26,458 bases of DNA from Acanthaster planci (GCF_001949145.1 NW_019091361.1:1402283-1428740); one strand, 5' to 3'; counted from the first letter of the stretch, positions 1 to 10,549 are shown. Notes: generated by a model not told the origin, from the sequence alone. Numbers and translations: made by a program.

Positions 1-180
1 ACTGTTTCATTGAATGCCCCATCATCCAATTCCTGTCTAGTTGCTTTTGATGATTTTTGTATGGCTGGGTATTTTTTTTTGGTTTGGAAAGTTTACTAAA
101 GCCTTCATGAAGGAAGAAAAATGAGACAAGCTTGGGTTTGAACTGATTACTTTCTATTCTGTAAAGTCAGTTTGGACGTG

Positions 181-569
181 TACGTCTGACACCAAAAAAT
201 GTACGTCCGACACCAATAAAATAAATGCTTTATCTGAAAGTCACAACAAGATAAAATGTGTCTTGCCTTGAAGTTTATTAACAAGGGTCTGCTAAAACTA
301 AACACAGGAAAACTACTTCTTCAGGTCCTAGCATTTCACAGAGTTTGTGATACAAAAATGGAAACTAAAAAAATTAGCTTTCTCTGAGTACGTCTGACAC
401 CATGGTGTTATGAGTCAGTTTCTATAAGGATAATAATTCTGAGTGAGAAATTTTGTTATAAATGAATGTACCAACTAGCTGATGTCTTTAATCAAAATCA
501 AAATCTGCTTCAAGATTATAAGTCTAATAACACACACTGTTGCAGTGTCCAAAATGTACGTCCGACACC
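181..569 (+). repeat. Four dispersed copies of TACGTCYGACACC
   Basis: The 13-mer occurs at 181-193 (T form), 202-214 (C form), 389-401 (T form) and 557-569 (C form), all in the same orientation. Both C-form copies lie in the longer word AAAATGTACGTCCGACACC. Short identical direct repeats with irregular spacing suggest subterminal repeats of a transposon or clustered binding sites; which one cannot be decided here. Confidence 0.55.
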
Positions 570-819
570 GTGGAACTGCCCCTTACAACATTTAAAAAAG
601 GAAAGAATGAATTAAAAAAATTAAAAAAGAATAGAACTTTTCAACAGCGCAAGAAATATTGTTTTTCTCTTAAATCTCGCTAAATCATGGCTGAATATAT
701 ATATACTCCCAGACGTACATGTACGTGAGAAGCTATTCAAGTGATTATGTACATTATTGTAACTGATAATAGTTTTTTCATCAACAATCTGCCGGTCGGT
801 ACTTCAGAAATATTCAGAA

Positions 820-880
820 ATTCGATCAAATTGAAAGTCGAATATTCGAATAGTGATTATTCGAATCGACTCAGCCCTAT
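820..880 (-). repeat. Possible hAT-type transposon terminus
   Basis: Read on the minus strand, the segment starts TAGGGCTGAGTCGATTCGAA and runs into TTCGAATA repeats. This resembles the ends of many hAT-type non-autonomous elements. An internal perfect inverted repeat (844-852 with 858-866, ATTCGAATA) is present. No partner terminus or target duplication was seen. Confidence 0.3.
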
Positions 881-2760
881 TCCATAACATGAAATTTACA
901 ATATTTACATGAACATTGTACCAAGCATATTCATACAAACAGAGTTCATGCTGTCAGTCACCAGATGGCAAATATTTACAAACTTTGGCTAAATATTCCT
1001 GAGCATACATACATTGTGAGGAGTGCAAAGAAGGTGCTTGTAAACCACCTCCCTGCCCTTTGGGACCAGGAAAAATATGAAAAATAAAAAAACAAGAGAG
1101 AGAAAAGCAAAAGAAATAAAAAACATGGCAAAAGGGGGACTAATTTGCTTTCACGAAAACCTCAAAACTGACCCCCTCGTACTGTTAGTTCATCAGTTCA
1201 TAGCCAACGAGCGCTTCGTTCCTTCTTCCGGAAATGCGCCCTCAATAAAAAGTGGTTTGCCCCCGCCCCCCCAAAAAAAACAATCCTGGTGCTACTCTAC
1301 CCACGGAGGAATGTACATGTACTAGTATGAATTGACTTGGAACATTGTGGATTTTGTGCAACCTCTAGCTTCTGTGAAATCTATGAATGTTGAAGTACAT
1401 ACAAATATGGATCTCCTTTAACCCTAACAGTAACGGGCGTTGTTGGGCTTAGAGAACTCAGTACTACAAAATATTACGTAACACTCTGAGCCTGAAGGAC
1501 CTCGGACTACAACTTACTCATTCTGGCTAGGTTACTTCCATTGTTACTCGTACAGAGAACAATGAAACCATGCATTCATAGTGCCACAGCACTGTATGGT
1601 ACATTGTCTTCTCTATTGTATTTTATGGCTTCAGAGAATAATAGTGTCATGTCCTCTTACGAGCGACAGGGCTGAGTACCACATTTTACTACTAAGTAGT
1701 ACTTTGTAGCATTCGGGACTGTTAGGGTTAATGGTACAAATGCAGTGTACATTGTACCATGGAGTCCCCATATTCAGTGATATTTGGTACACTTTGACTC
1801 GGTTGCAAATTTTCATTGAACAGTGTGGTGAAATGTCTTTGTCACGTTTCTTCCAACTCATGTATTTAAATTTTCGGTCTACGTAATGTGCATCAATATT
1901 ATAGGCAGTAAAAATCAAGCAAAAATGTACATGTACACGTGTGTACCTACATACGTAAGTATCCTATAATTCAGTTGGAAGCTGCGGCAACAAATTGATT
2001 TTCAAAGTTGATGGGCCAGGTGTGAGACCATCAGGTATCATAAGCCATTAATAGGTTGGTCCATTAAGCCTGACCCCATTATAGGACCTGCAAAAGGTGG
2101 GGGGAGGGGGCAAGTCCCCAGTCAAACAAGTGGGGCCGAGGCCACAGCCCCTCCCCCTTCTGCCGCCAGTGGTTGGAAATGGAAGGTCAATCTAAAAAGA
2201 GGTGTCCAGAAATTTGGTAGGAATTTGCCATTGGGAGGTGGGTTCTTGAAGGTGGTGCACAAGTTAAAAGATGATAGTAACATTCACACCGACCCTCAAC
2301 TTCCTCTCCGTCATGTCTGTCAAAATATTATTATCTTATTCTTGGCCACGTTTTGAAATTGGTTCTCGGTGCCACTGAAATAATTGAAATTATTTGTGTC
2401 GAAAAAAACTAATACTATACGCCCAGGTGATTTTATTTAACTGCTCAATGACCCAACATAATTAACACTAACAGAACATGAATGGATGGCATTAACTTGA
2501 ATTTCACTTTTTGTTAGTGGTGGGACAAACCAGATAATAACTGCAAAGCCGGATTCCAAATTTAAAGCGTACAGTTGGCATACGTTTTAATACTAGGATC
2601 CCTCCTTCCGATCCACCATGCTAGGATTTACCCAAGCTGCATGTATGATGTAGGCCTACGTATTATAATCGTACATTGTGCCTGTATCAAGGACCAACTG
2701 ACTGTCTAGTACGAACATGTACATAAGGCCGGCTCAGAATCATAACCAGGATTTCCTTAC
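881..2760. other. No gene recognised
   Basis: AT-rich sequence with TACATGTAC-type runs (for example 1925-1935) and a G/C-homopolymer-rich patch at about 2090-2165. An inverted pair, TTAACCCTAACAGT near 1416-1429 and its complement near 1719-1732, is present. Open frames of 82 and 95 codons here show no family resemblance. Confidence 0.5.
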
Positions 2761-3010
2761 CTTTCACTCAGCTTTCCACGTTTACTGCTGATGTTGCTGG
2801 GTCCGCACGATGCTCGAGGGCTTGACGGGAGTTTGACAAGTCGCGAACGCAGGGCACAGCCACTGGCAAATGTGTCCCAGCAGGTTCTTCGTTACCATGT
2901 GCTTGATTGTTATGATTTACACCACGACAGATGAGGGCGCCCTTCTCATTTGATGGTCAATGATGCCTCCTCCTTGGGACCGTCGCAGCGTCGCGTGCAC
3001 GGGAAAAAAG
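2761..3010 (-). other. Possible first exon and CpG-rich promoter of a further minus-strand gene
   Basis: On the minus strand AGCTGAGTGAAAG is followed by GTAAGGAAA at 2760/2761, a near-consensus donor. Behind it is a patch (about 2800-3005) with far more CpG than its surroundings, including GTCGCAGCGTCGCGTGCACG at 2981-3000. No protein is recognisable in it, so it would be an untranslated or barely coding first exon of a gene to the left. Inference only. Confidence 0.25.
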
Positions 3011-3722
3011 TATAGGCGGTACAGGTGGCTGCTGGTTTTCGCACTCAATTTAATTAAACCAATGTGAGCACTTGAACTGACTTCACATTGACTTCATTCA
3101 TTTCAAAACAAATTCGAAAGAAACTTAGGGTTGTCGTTCAATTAACAGAAATGAGACTTTTGAGCAAATGATCATAAAAATGCTATGTGTAGATTCATCC
3201 TTTTTGTTCAATTAGAATTTAAAATGATTTCTAATTGATATTACCTGGATACCTGCAAGAGTATTCAAAGCCCGTGTCACCCAAGCCATGGACCAAAAAC
3301 ATTATGGTTAACTAAATTCGAATCGCATTTTGGCACAATATGGCCCTCAGTTTGGACGGGGCCCGTACGTTAATTTTTCTGTTCTCGTATTTGGCACACC
3401 AGATGCCAAAGTATACGGTAGGCCTAATATACGATCCAGCCTGTTGTTAAAACTTTATAGCATAAAAATGAGAAATCGATGTATGAAATAAAACCGACTC
3501 AGGTCAAATGTCAGTTGCATGAAACCATTTATTCATTTGTCACAACCATCGCATTAAATTACTTACATGATATTCAATTAAGGTAAACACGTGCTGGTCA
3601 CATCACCCAGAGAGAGCCTGCACAACTTCTGATTAAAAAAATAGCGTAAATCCTACTGCTTTGAAAAATGTACATGACTCGCTTCGACCTCCGGGTCAGT
3701 GGCGGCAAAACGATAATAAACT

Positions 3723-3800
3723 GGGTGCCATCGGCAAGGCTTGGTGGATAGACTACAATATTAAATCCAGTGGTTCAAATTCCAACACGAGAATAAATCA
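3723..3800 (+). repeat. Possible tRNA-derived SINE head
   Basis: An A-box-like CGGCAAGGCTTGG (about 3732-3744) is followed about 30 nt later by GGTTCAAATTCC (3772-3783), which matches the Pol III B box apart from one extra base. AATCCAGT just before the B box resembles a decayed anticodon-stem half. The cloverleaf is not intact, so this is a SINE relic at best and not a tRNA gene. Confidence 0.3.
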
Positions 3801-4492
3801 CAGAATAAGACTTACCACCTGAACTTCACCTAAGTTCTGCGCTGAAAGGTTTGAAGGAATAAGGATATATTGGTTTTTAACGAATGAATCGTGCGAGGGA
3901 TGCCCGAATTATAATCAGATTTTGTCTCTCGTAGGAAACTTCATACAACAGGGAGACAGTCAAAATAAAATTCCGGCTTTTTATCGGTAAGATTCCACGG
4001 AGTGTAGGCAATTTTGGAACCTTGTTTCTAAAACATTGTGAAATATCCAGACCTTACTGCAAGCCAGGACGGGCGGCATTCTTCCTTGCGAAGGGAGCGG
4101 CATGGTGTGTATTTTTTTTACATAAAATGTAAGCAACAGAGATTTAACTCCTAAGGACATCCGTAATACAACTTTCAAGTTGTTCCTGATTATGCATAAT
4201 TTAAGTAATGTTTCTTACTCTATGCTTTCATTCTACTTTGGCACAGAAAGAAAAGCGACGGTCACTACAAATTATAACTAAAACAAGCAGTTAAGCTTAC
4301 CTTTGTCACGGAACATAAATCCACAGCATGAAGCTGCTGAGCTAGCAAATTTGACAAAATACGCCTTTGCATCAGGAAAAACACCACTAGCTAAACATAG
4401 TTTGTCGGCTGCATGAGCTTTTGAGCAAAACGAACCTGTCCTTGTAAATCTGTTCTGTCAAGCGGCCCAATATAATCCGGGGGTATACCGGG

Positions 4493-4643
4493 CTATTCGA
4501 ACAAAGACACGTTGTGGGTGAACCCAGAATCGAACATGGCAAAGAGGTTGTAAGCCATCATGCCCAGGTTGGGCAGCATGCCGATGCCCAGAGCGAAGCC
4601 ACGGTACATTGGACGCAGAGTATAAGAAACCCAGTAGACAAAA
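4493..4643 (-). CDS. TMEM79-like terminal exon
   Basis: One base completing Arg161, then residues 162-210 and TAG at 4493-4495. A very strong acceptor, TTTTTCCTCTTTCGCAG, precedes it. It encodes FVYWVSYTLRPMYRGF and a last hydrophobic segment, MLPNLGMMAYNLFAMF. The nearest canonical polyadenylation signal on this strand is AATAAA at 3533-3528, implying a 3' untranslated region of nearly 1 kb if that signal is used. Confidence 0.85.
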
Positions 4644-6265
4644 CTGCGAAAGAGGAAAAACAGAACCAGTTTGTGGCATTTGAGTTTCCAGAAGGCCCTG
4701 TCCAACAGTATTCTTTTCATTTCGTTCACCCATTAACTTTTACAGCCCTTTCATTGTCCCATTGCCATACTGCTCAGCAGTGGCGTAACTGGGGGTTGGG
4801 TGGGAGAGCATGTTGCCCTTCTTTCTCAAAGCCCAAGCCGACACCCCCCCCCCCTCAGAAAATGGATATGGAACAATCCACTTTTGTCAGTGTTTGACAG
4901 TGCCTGAACACATTCAGTGCCCCCACCAGGGAGTGAGCGCCCCCACGTGCCCCAGCCCCCTCAAGATGCACCTAACCAAACAAAATCTGCGTTAGGCTCT
5001 TCATTTACAAGATAAATCTATGACACGGTAGGGCTGGCAGCCGTCAAAATTAGACCTACAACTACTTACCTGGTAAAACGTTGAATCAGTGTCATTGGCG
5101 ATTAAAAACATGATTTTTGTTGGATACGACTGCATGTAATAACGGATCCCTGTAACTTACCGTCCGATTACCCAGATACCAATGAAGACGGGTATCATTT
5201 TAATGTAATCCTCCGGGATGTAGGTTGCCATGACGATGGTGTTCACGAGAAGCATGATGTATTGCTCCAAGGAGTGGCGCACGTAATGCTCGGTGTTATC
5301 CAGGTCTTGGGGTTCCTTGCCGCGCATGCGCCCAATCAGTAAGTACAGAATGCCTACAGTATTTGGATGAAATTATTTTATTGAACATGCAGATACGTAT
5401 AGAAGTAATCGTGGCACAAGACGCTGTTTTTAAAATAACAGATCGCGGTAACTCATCACCGGTAGACAATGCTATTACATACACGAACCGCTGTAGTGGT
5501 GATCAATATTATTGTGATCCAGTAGCGTCTTGTATCAAGTCTAGGGGAAAGCAATAGAGGGAGGGGGGTCATGGCTCTGTCTAAGCGACCTGACAAAATC
5601 ATCGGTAGAGGGGGAGGGGTTCGAGGCAGCTTCATTCAAACATGGGTTTTTCACAGCTTTTCTCTCCACGTTCGTTTTTCCCCGTTGCCGTTCTGCACCG
5701 CTCATGGACCGGCATCAGTTTCTGGTCTGAGCCTGATGCATGCAGGGTGTTGGAATATATTTTAGTAATAATATTAAGTAAGTTTTTATTGAGGGAGATG
5801 ATATCAAAATTAGTAACAGACAAAGTTGTATTCGATGGAGCTGTGATTTGTGGTCAACTCGAGTACAACTCTCGCTAGCATGAGAAACAGGAAGATGATT
5901 CCGCATATTGAAGAAGAAAAGTTTTTCGTGATCGAAGGCGATGATGACAGTGTTGTGGTTACCGATGTGTACTTACCAAGAGCAAAGGGGATGATAGCCA
6001 CACCTTGGCACCTCAGTGCGAACACCAGCCGGCCGGTCACGCCGTGCAGTGGCGGGATCTCAATGGGTATGTATACAGCGCCCACGTACACCATCAACGG
6101 AACGACGAAGAACGTGCTGGCCGTGAGCACCAGGTTGAAGACGTTGTTACTAGTCTTGGCCCGAAACGAGAACGACTGGTCCAGGTCCGGGTTCATGTTT
6201 GGTCGGGAGTAATTCTCCCCGTCCCCGTCGCGGACTTTCCTCAGGAGCTGGCTGGATTTCGTCAT
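4493..6265 (-). CDS. TMEM79 (mattrin)-like MAPEG-family membrane protein, 3 coding exons
   Basis: The coding sequence joins 6265-5977, 5353-5161 and 4643-4493: 633 nt, 210 residues, all junctions GT-AG and in phase. A polar N-terminus of about 40 residues is followed by roughly five hydrophobic segments (about 43-66, 80-104, 126-142, 146-168 and 176-197). The segment GRFVYWVSYTLRPMYRGF (160-177) resembles the MAPEG Arg-x-x-Tyr...Tyr...Arg-Gly signature. The order of hydrophobic segments recalls TMEM79 rather than classical MAPEG enzymes. Human TMEM79 is much longer because of its cytoplasmic N-terminus. Vertebrate TMEM79 acts in the secretory pathway, in epidermal lamellar granules and in Frizzled turnover; whether this protein does so is unknown. 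The start MTKSS follows an acceptor (CCCTACAG) by 11 nt and sits in a good context (ATCACCATGA). An upstream in-frame ATG at 6287-6289 would lie in the intron. The family call is by pattern, not by alignment. Confidence 0.8.
4778..4990 (+). repeat. Likely interspersed repeat in the TMEM79-like intron 2
   Basis: It begins CAGTGGCGTAACTGGGGG, the kind of terminus seen on abundant short mobile elements in many marine invertebrates. It continues as C-rich DNA with an 11-base C run at 4844-4854 and several CCCCCAC/GCCCCC stretches, unlike the AT-rich flanks. No matching inverted end was found, so the element would be partial or degenerate. Confidence 0.35.
5161..5353 (-). CDS. TMEM79-like middle exon
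   Basis: Residues 98-160 with a split codon at each end. The acceptor is AATACTGTAG and the donor GTAAGT. It encodes ILYLLIGRMRGKEPQDLDN, a soluble loop, then SLEQYIMLLVNTIVMATYIP and PVFIGIWVIG. The correct frame differs from the longest open frame on this strand here, so the exon is easy to miss. Confidence 0.88.
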
Positions 6266-6276
6266 GGTGATGACAG
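5977..6276 (-). CDS. TMEM79-like exon with start codon
   Basis: The coding part is 6265-5977 (96 codons plus one base), with 11 nt of 5' untranslated sequence after the acceptor GGTCCCTACAG. It encodes the polar N-terminus, the first hydrophobic helix (TASTFFVVPLMVYVGAVYI) and most of the second. The donor GTAAGTACA is near-consensus. Confidence 0.85.
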
Positions 6277-6562
6277 CTGTAGGGACCAAATGTCGTTTTT
6301 ATTATTAACATTATTAACTACATATTAAACTAATATTATTAAGATAATGGATGAGTACGTGGGCCAAGAGTTTTGGATGAAGCGAGGCCATTGTGATTGA
6401 GTTTTCCAGAAACAGGGTGTCTCATTGCACAATTTTTTATTGGAAAATATAGGGTTTCTTTATGCAGTACTCAATCGTCAGCCTGAGTATTCACTCCAAA
6501 CTCTGCACTGATAGCCAGTAATCACATTTAAACGTTCAGGCAAAAAGCAATTTAAATCTTAC

Positions 6563-6640
6563 CTTAACGATGGTGTTCTATCGTCGGCAACAGTAACAAA
6601 GAATGTTGAAGTTCTTTGCAAGTATGGAAAGTAAAGCCTG
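6563..6640 (-). other. Probable 5' untranslated exon of the TMEM79-like gene (left edge only)
   Basis: The coding exon begins with a splice acceptor only 11 nt before the ATG, so an upstream untranslated exon is required. The best candidate donor is CACCATCGTTAAG followed by GTAAGAT at 6562/6563, giving an intron of about 290 nt. The upstream limit is a guess, set just below the palindrome at 6641. Confidence 0.45.
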
Positions 6641-6681
6641 GTTGCGTAGTACGCAACGCCAATCGATTGCAATAATCGATA
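6641..6681. promoter_or_regulatory. Palindrome, CCAAT and paired ATCGAT cluster, candidate promoter
   Basis: GTTGCGTA-G-TACGCAAC (6641-6657) is a perfect 8-bp inverted repeat with a one-base centre. It is followed at once by CCAAT (6659-6663) and two ATCGAT sites (6662-6667, 6675-6680). The cluster lies immediately upstream of the candidate untranslated exon of the TMEM79-like gene. A palindrome beside CCAAT recalls RFX/NF-Y promoter arrangements, but the half-sites are not a full RFX match. Confidence 0.35.
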
Positions 6682-8842
6682 CATGTGGCGGTTAGGCTAT
6701 TCACAAATAACCACTTCAATCCCCTTTCAAAGGCCCACAATCGATTCTTTACTGAAGATATAATGGGGAGCATCGAGCCCCAGAAATGCATTTGTCAAAT
6801 AAAAAGTATTTTTATCGCATGTTGATGTATGTTTCTGTCTTCACGATATAATTATGTTATACTAGCCTAAATTTCAAATCTCATTTTCACTAACTCCAAG
6901 AACTCTAAGCTGGTTTTCCTGCTCATTGCACGAACGCCCCAAATGCCATAATACATTTTGCTACCATTAATACATTTGATTTTATTCTTGTATAGTTGTG
7001 TAGGCCAACTCTTTTAGTAGCATTATCGTGACAGGCCTAGCACAAAATAGTTTTATTTTATAGCCTTCTTAGAATTATGTGAAAGGGGACTGTATTAATG
7101 TTGCTTCTATTTCTGCATGTTCTTCGGCTGTTTGTAAAAATGTTGTCAGACTGATCAAAGTCTTAAGATTTTCAGGGCTTTCAGTACTGAAGAAGCTCAA
7201 ATTTCTGGTTCATTTTCCATATCTGCGTGGAACGTAATGACGTTTAAACGGGAAAGAGGGACGATGAACTTTCTCATTTCAGTTCAAGCTCATTAAAAGT
7301 TAAAGTTCAACTGAAGGCTTAAAAATAATACTCTATCTGGTTCAAGATACTGTTCTGTAGAAAGGGTGCTGCATTTGAAAAGGAAAACAAATGTCAGCAG
7401 GCCTTGGATTGTTCTAGGATATCTTCATTCGGAAACAACAGCGCCCTCTACGACACCTCAAACTTTCTCTCTCAGTAAATGTTAAGACGAATAAAAATTA
7501 CGTTTATTGAAAGTGCTGACAAATGAGTTTACCAAATGGTACAGTAAACTTCTAATCTTTTCAGATTTTTTTTATTAATTAAAAGTCCATGGCGAAATGT
7601 TGGAACAGCCCAAAGGACAATGATAGAGGTCTCTCCTGGAGTGAGTTTTAAGATCAAAAATGATAAAAAACTAATGACCATTGTTCGGCAGCTCCTATCG
7701 ACACATTCGGGTTATTTCTGCTATATTCAGATTCATGTACAAGTAATAGCCTCATATGTAAGCACTGTATATTCATTTACTTGAAATATATACAAGGTTA
7801 AGTCCTTTGTTGGAAAGCGTGTTGGCAGCCCTCATCCCTGGTTCCCATAGCGCATCTTGCCCGTCATCATTGGAGACTGGGCCGATGAGAACAGGGTTGA
7901 CTGAAATTAATGCTGCGTCTGAATCGCTTGGCTACGGCTGGGCTTCGTGCATGCGTCTATGGGGAATAGCTGCTGCAGCTGGCAAGCAGCTTTCATCCCC
8001 AGTGGTAGCCGCGTCCTTCAGACAAAGCCCTTGCTCTGTTGCAGGTTTTTCTTACACCACCGGTGCACCTGCGCGGCCATCCGGTTGGGCCAGAGAAAGT
8101 AATATAGTAACCACCCCTCCTTCCTCCTGACACTTCAGTACTTTTGAAGAGAAAAAATTGAAACAAGCCGAGACCCACATTAAATTTTACGTTAGTTGCT
8201 CTTGCATGTCTGTTATAATTGACAGAGAAAGACTCAAGCCACCCGACTTGCAAATAAACTGGCGTTTCAGCAAGAGAAGAGCATAATAGAATCTTTGTGA
8301 TCGTGCCCAAGAAAATTTTATTCCGAAGCAACCATTCGATGGAAACATGATTACAACGGTTCTAGGCCTGCCTCAAACGCCGGACTTCTGCAGCGTCTGT
8401 TACACTTAACTAAAATCGACATGAAACAGCGACCGAAAGTCTTGACTCAAACGTCGACTATCTGCGTGTCAAATTAAAAATTTGGGCCATTTTTTTGAAT
8501 TAGACAAAACAGAAGTTCGACATTTGAAGTGGGACTTACACGTATGCAGCTCTTTAGGTGCCTCGTTTTTATAAAGTGTTTCAGAGCAAACGAACTTGGC
8601 AGGCTGACAAGATGTGCTTGGTTCAAACATTCCAAGATCACTGGCAATGCTACCAAAACAGGCGGACTGTCGAGATAGCTTGCTTCGTCCTAATGTGGCG
8701 ATCCACTTTTGTGATTATGGCTTGTAAAAACCTTGTCATTGCCGACATCCTGTAAACCTTGTCAGCTTAGGGAAAAGAAGTTCGTTTGGAGTGCATTATG
8801 TGCAAAAGTAGTCATACTAAAGACAAATATACCTACCATAAC
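6682..8842. other. Intergenic, no gene recognised; GC-rich patch at 7800-8130
   Basis: Mostly AT-rich sequence. The interval of about 7800-8130 is distinctly richer in GC and open for 107 codons on the plus strand, with a GCTGCTGCAGCTGG palindrome. It has no recognisable domain, splice context or start environment. It may be an old repeat or regulatory DNA. Confidence 0.45.
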
Positions 8843-9077
8843 TGACACTACATATTTTCAAGATGTATTTTTGCGTTGGGGAGATGTTAATTATATATAA
8901 CGGGTTTGCCCTTACCCAACGTATATTAATAAACACTGTATGCTCAGTGCTTGTCCGAGAGCTTGCGAAAAAAAAAAACCTCACAAGCTTACTCGGGTGG
9001 GACTCGAACCCACGACAGTCGTTTATTAATATACGTTGGGTAAGGGCAAACCCATTATATATAATTGACACTACATA
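8843..9077. mobile_element. Foldback (MITE-like) element with 46-bp arms and tRNA-like core
   Basis: Arms at 8889-8934 and 9021-9066 are reverse complements at 45 of 46 positions. The 86-nt centre holds, on the minus strand, GTGGGTTCGAGTCCCACC (a tRNA T-arm/B box with its stem), followed by an 11-base T run that could end Pol III transcription. TGACACTACATA occurs at both 8843-8854 and 9066-9077 and may be a target duplication, although 34 nt separate the left copy from its arm. No transposase is encoded. Confidence 0.65.
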
Positions 9078-10549
9078 CATAACCACGATTTAGAACTCAT
9101 TCACAATGTACAATTTTGTGACTGCCTTGATCACAAGATGGTTTAAAATGCCAGTGCGGGCTGGGCATGGCATGTCAGAAAGCCCAACCAAGCATTACAT
9201 ACACCGTTCCAATGTTATAAATTGTCTGAAAATATTGCAGCAGTACCCATTTCTTGCTTGGGCAAGTTCCACCCAACTGAAATGATATGAGCAGAAAAAC
9301 TCAGAAAATTCCATGCCGAAACTTTACATGGTATAATCAAAGTCACAAGAGCACACACAGGCAAACACACCCAACCCTCATACTTTATCAATTTTAAGCC
9401 CCCCCTCGCCAAATGTCGCGGTGTTCGGCAAATTTTAGTCAGAAAGCACCATAAAAATTGCCAAGAAAGCAACTTTAATTTCAAGAGAGCAAGAAATGAC
9501 GACCATTTATTTCACCCTTTACAAGCACAAAATGGAGCGCAAAGTTTTCTTGTATGAACCCCGAGCTGGACCGAGAGAGGGCGCAGTTTTCTCAGCAACG
9601 GGGGCGCCATTGGTCGGAGCTGAAGTTCTCTGGTTTATGAACGATGAAATGCACGCGTTACGGTCGCATCGCTACCAACAAAATTAACACACCCGATAAA
9701 CATGATGTCTTTTTAGCCGATGACGGGGTGTTTCTGCTTGAGGCAGATGGATACAGGCCATCAAATAGGCCGAAAACGGCTTGCGCGGGCCAAATCACAA
9801 TTTGTATGCTCTCAAATTCTCCACGAAATAGAGCATTTTGTGGCCCATGAACTTGAAGATTTGTCGAAAAGACAGGTTTAGGTGGGCAAAGAGAATACCA
9901 GCTTGCGTCTGAGTGAGATTTGGAAGGAATTGTTCATTCCTCGATCTCGCAGGAGCGTGAACTCATATTGTGGTGTGTGGAGTCCTTTACAATTTAACCT
10001 ACTTTGGCTGATCTCCGCAAAGAATAATTTTTTTTTGTAATTACGGCGTTAAACACTCTAAGTTTACATCCCTAATTTTACGGCATTATACGCCCCAACT
10101 ATGGAGGAGATAAGCGACCGTATTAAGAAGTGTCAAGAATATGTACACATTCGCATAATTTGTATTTACATGTCCATGATCAAAACGGGATTCCGTGAGC
10201 GGATTGCTCTTTTTGTTGTTGGTGAAGTAATACGCATGTGTTCAACTGTTTTTATCGTTAATACAGGGGGGCAGTTAGATGTCAAATGACGAATGAACAG
10301 CATATCGAACGTTTGCAATGAAAATCTCGAGAAACTGAACACAAATTGAATTAATACCGTAAAACGAAAGGATCCTCGAAGTTACAAGCAAAAACCAATT
10401 ATTGGAGAGGTAAAATGTAAAGGCTTATAGACATACTCGTTTTTATGGCAATCTGAGAAAAACGTTGTCGCAATTCAATAGAATTGTCGAGTCGCTCATA
10501 TTTACACATCTGTCACAGTCTATCAACCGCAAGTTGACGCATCGACGTC
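9078..10549 (-). other. 3' flank / 3' UTR of the channel gene, otherwise empty
   Basis: The sequence directly beyond the channel stop codon (10549 downward) is presumably 3' untranslated. The first canonical AATAAA on this strand is at 9511-9506. A moderately GC-rich stretch at 9540-9850 has no recognisable coding content. Nothing else can be named. Confidence 0.4.

Noticed and set aside
1416-1732. TTAACCCTAAC words as interstitial telomere repeat or transposon inverted ends
   Set aside because: Only a single 14-bp inverted pair with unrelated interior; no tandem TTAGGG units and no extended arms.
4514-4897. 127-codon plus-strand open frame
   Set aside because: It overlaps the TMEM79-like terminal exon in antisense and runs into a C-rich repeat.
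5810-6289. Continuous 159-codon minus-strand frame read as one protein
   Set aside because: The GTAAGTACA donor at 5976 ends the coding part after FALG, and the next exon continues the hydrophobic helix in phase. The first nine codons lie before a splice acceptor, so the ATG at 6263-6265 is preferred.
8984-9020. tRNA gene on the minus strand
   Set aside because: Only the T-arm/B box is convincing. No acceptor, D or anticodon stems can be assembled around it, and it sits in the loop of a foldback element.
8817-9093. Two open frames (89 and 76 codons) on opposite strands sharing the word GFALTQRILIN
   Set aside because: The shared peptide arises because both frames translate the two arms of the inverted repeat; not a protein.
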